Shown here: in pieces, positions 8,263 to 9,417 of the stretch
Position numbering within the stretch: the stretch's first letter is position 1
How the letters are laid out: the number at the start of each line of letters is the position of its first letter
NCBI GenBank assembly: GCA_049669185.1
Contig: JBATKF010000458.1
Location: 1 to 9,417 of the forward strand
DNA length: 9,417 nt
Direction: 5' to 3'
DNA from: Thiosocius sp049669185
GTDB taxonomy: Bacteria; Pseudomonadota; Gammaproteobacteria; Chromatiales; Chromatiaceae
Program-made: the position numbers and the translations under genes
The notes under the pieces: model-generated
Database searches by the model: none
Told to the model about the DNA's origin: nothing
Seen by the model: the letters and a program-made list of their open reading frames with translations, nothing else

Positions 8263-8565
8263 CTAAACGATAGGATCATGCACCGTGACCAGCTTGGTGC
8301 CGTCGGGGAATGTCGCCTCGACCTGCACGTCCGGTATCATCTCGGGCACGCCCTCCATTACGTCGTCGCGGCTCAATAGGGTGCGACCATGATCCATCAG
8401 CTCGGCGACACTGCGGCCATCGCGTGCACCTTCCATGATGGCGGCGCTTATAAAGGCCACCGCCTCTGGATAGTTCAGCTTGAGCCCGCGTGCCTTACGC
8501 CGCTCGGCGAGCAGCGCGGCGGTGAACAACATCAGCTTGTCTTTCTCTCTTGGCGTCAGCTCCAT
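8263..8565 (-). CDS. ureA: Urease gamma subunit UreA
   Basis: UreA is the smallest urease structural subunit. At 100 residues it has the exact usual length. The sequence begins MELTPREKDKLMLF and contains LAERRKARGLKLNYPEAVAFI (about 18-38), DGRSVAELM (48-56), the DVMEGVPEMIPDVQVEATFPDGTKLVTVHDPI stretch and the conserved C-terminal end. The frame is open for 52 codons further upstream, but this overlaps ureD and lacks family similarity. The start at 8565 is fixed by the conserved N-terminus, and GGAGC at 8580-8576 is a rather distant ribosome binding site. It starts 22 bp after ureD stops. Confidence 0.98.
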   Translation of the reverse strand: MELTPREKDKLMLFTAALLAERRKARGLKLNYPEAVAFISAAIMEGARDGRSVAELMDHGRTLLSRDDVMEGVPEMIPDVQVEATFPDGTKLVTVHDPIV

Positions 8566-8587
8566 ACAGGTCGGTGCTCCATAGGGT

Positions 8588-9417
8588 TCAGGTGGCCCAG
8601 ATGCGCGGCATGCTCGGTGGGCGGCCGAATATGCGCGGCCGCAGGGTCTGCCAGAGGGTGCTGAACTGGCGCCGCGCCCGCTCCGTGGAGTCACCGAGGT
8701 AACGCACCACGAGCAAATCATCGATCAATGTCGCGCCGATGGTGTCCGCGCCGCTGCCCAGCAATATATCGCGGCAGGCCATGACCTCGGCCTCGCCCGC
8801 GTCGCTCATCAGAAAGATCCCGCCGACCGGCATACCCGCCATCAGCGACAGCCGGTGACGATTGTCGGCGTCGATGCGCAGACGTTCCAGTAGGATCGGC
8901 GCGCCGTCACGCGTCACCGCGAGGCGGTTGTCGATACTGCCCCGGTCGAAGCCTTCGTCGATGACCGGTCGCCCCAGACACTGGATCTCCCAGAGCGCGA
9001 TGCGTGCATCACCCTGCAACTCGACCTGCGTGTGCAGCAACGCCCTGGCGCCCGGGAAAAAAATGGTCTCCTGCGGCAACCATTCCAGGGTTGCGCCCGG
9101 CTGCACGATTATCCGCTGAGACTGCCGTGCACTGGCGCCGCCGCTGCGGTAGAACTTGGTGGCGCCGGGGGTCGTGACCAGGGCATTGGCACCCTGTCCC
9201 AACTGCACATCGATATCGAGCACGTCGCCGCCCACCACCCCCCCCGGAGGGTGCAGCAGGTAGACGTGGCATACTTCCCCCTCCGGGTAGAATGGCCTCT
9301 GCACCGTCAGCGGCCCGCAGTGCCGACGCTCCGCCAGTACGGTGCGATGTCCGGCATCGCGAAATCCCATGCGCAGCTCGGCCCGCCAACCCTGGATGCG
9401 CGGCAGTTGTTCGGCTG
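8588..9417 (-). CDS. ureD: Urease accessory protein UreD (start lies beyond right edge)
   Basis: UreD (UreH in some species) is the scaffold that binds apo-urease and, with UreF and UreG, allows nickel insertion. The frame stays open past the ATG at 9370 to the window edge, adding AEQLPRIQGWRAELR upstream. The GWRAEL segment is typical of the UreD N-terminus, so 9370 is an internal methionine and the true start is outside the window. The visible 275 residues contain the conserved block GPLTVQRPFYPEG followed by CHVYLLHPPGGVVGGD, then TTPGATKFYRS and LEWLPQETIFF, with the family's beta-rich pattern. The stop at 8588 is 22 bp before ureA. A run of seven T in the ETIFF codons (9063-9057) is intact in frame. 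It heads the cluster, so the urease promoter must lie further right. Confidence 0.96.
   Translation of the reverse strand, partial: AEQLPRIQGWRAELRMGFRDAGHRTVLAERRHCGPLTVQRPFYPEGEVCHVYLLHPPGGVVGGDVLDIDVQLGQGANALVTTPGATKFYRSGGASARQSQRIIVQPGATLEWLPQETIFFPGARALLHTQVELQGDARIALWEIQCLGRPVIDEGFDRGSIDNRLAVTRDGAPILLERLRIDADNRHRLSLMAGMPVGGIFLMSDAGEAEVMACRDILLGSGADTIGATLIDDLLVVRYLGDSTERARRQFSTLWQTLRPRIFGRPPSMPRIWAT

Noticed and set aside
9057..9063. Seven-T run in ureD with T TTT TTC in slippery-heptamer phase
   Set aside because: A -1 shift would give a short truncated product ending near 9009, with no evident benefit. The zero frame is the normal UreD, so chance is the simplest reading.

Overview
This GC-rich window looks like the chromosome of a gammaproteobacterium. 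The evidence is the near co-linearity of UvrD with the Escherichia coli protein and the presence of HemW, a CPXCG zinc-ribbon protein, a Rof-like remnant and a DUF3135 protein, families I associate with gammaproteobacteria. A sulfur- or ammonia-oxidising or other environmental gammaproteobacterium is plausible, but the sequence alone does not fix the genus. Every gene I can support is on the minus strand, so transcription runs from right (9417) to left (1).

Right two thirds (about 4259-9417): a complete-looking urease cluster in the order ureD-A-B-C-E-F-G. Only the extreme N-terminus of UreD lies beyond the right edge. UreA, UreB and UreC form the nickel enzyme that hydrolyses urea. UreD, UreF and UreG form the GTP-driven maturation complex, and UreE delivers nickel. 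All catalytic and metal-binding residues of UreC are present at canonical spacing, so the enzyme should be functional. The genes are tightly packed (ureB/ureC overlap ATGA; ureE/ureF overlap 11 bp), except for a 109-bp ureF-ureG gap that carries an imperfect inverted repeat.

Middle (804-4201): uvrD (DNA helicase II) and hemW (radical-SAM haem chaperone) are joined by a TGATG stop/start overlap. A CPXCG-type small zinc-ribbon gene follows hemW with an ATGA overlap, so these three look like one translationally coupled unit. uvrD begins 57 bp after ureG stops, with no Shine-Dalgarno sequence and no clear terminator between them.

Left end (1-629): a stretch without an intact gene proves to hold the remains of a Rof (Rho-binding antiterminator) homologue, broken by one in-frame TAA and one single-base frameshift. 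A 168-bp spacer with small repeats follows, then the first 60 codons of a DUF3135 gene that runs off the left edge.

Overall the region is an ordinary urease operon followed by housekeeping genes. I do not see a novel defence, mobile or biosynthetic system. The most useful non-obvious observation is the decayed rof gene.
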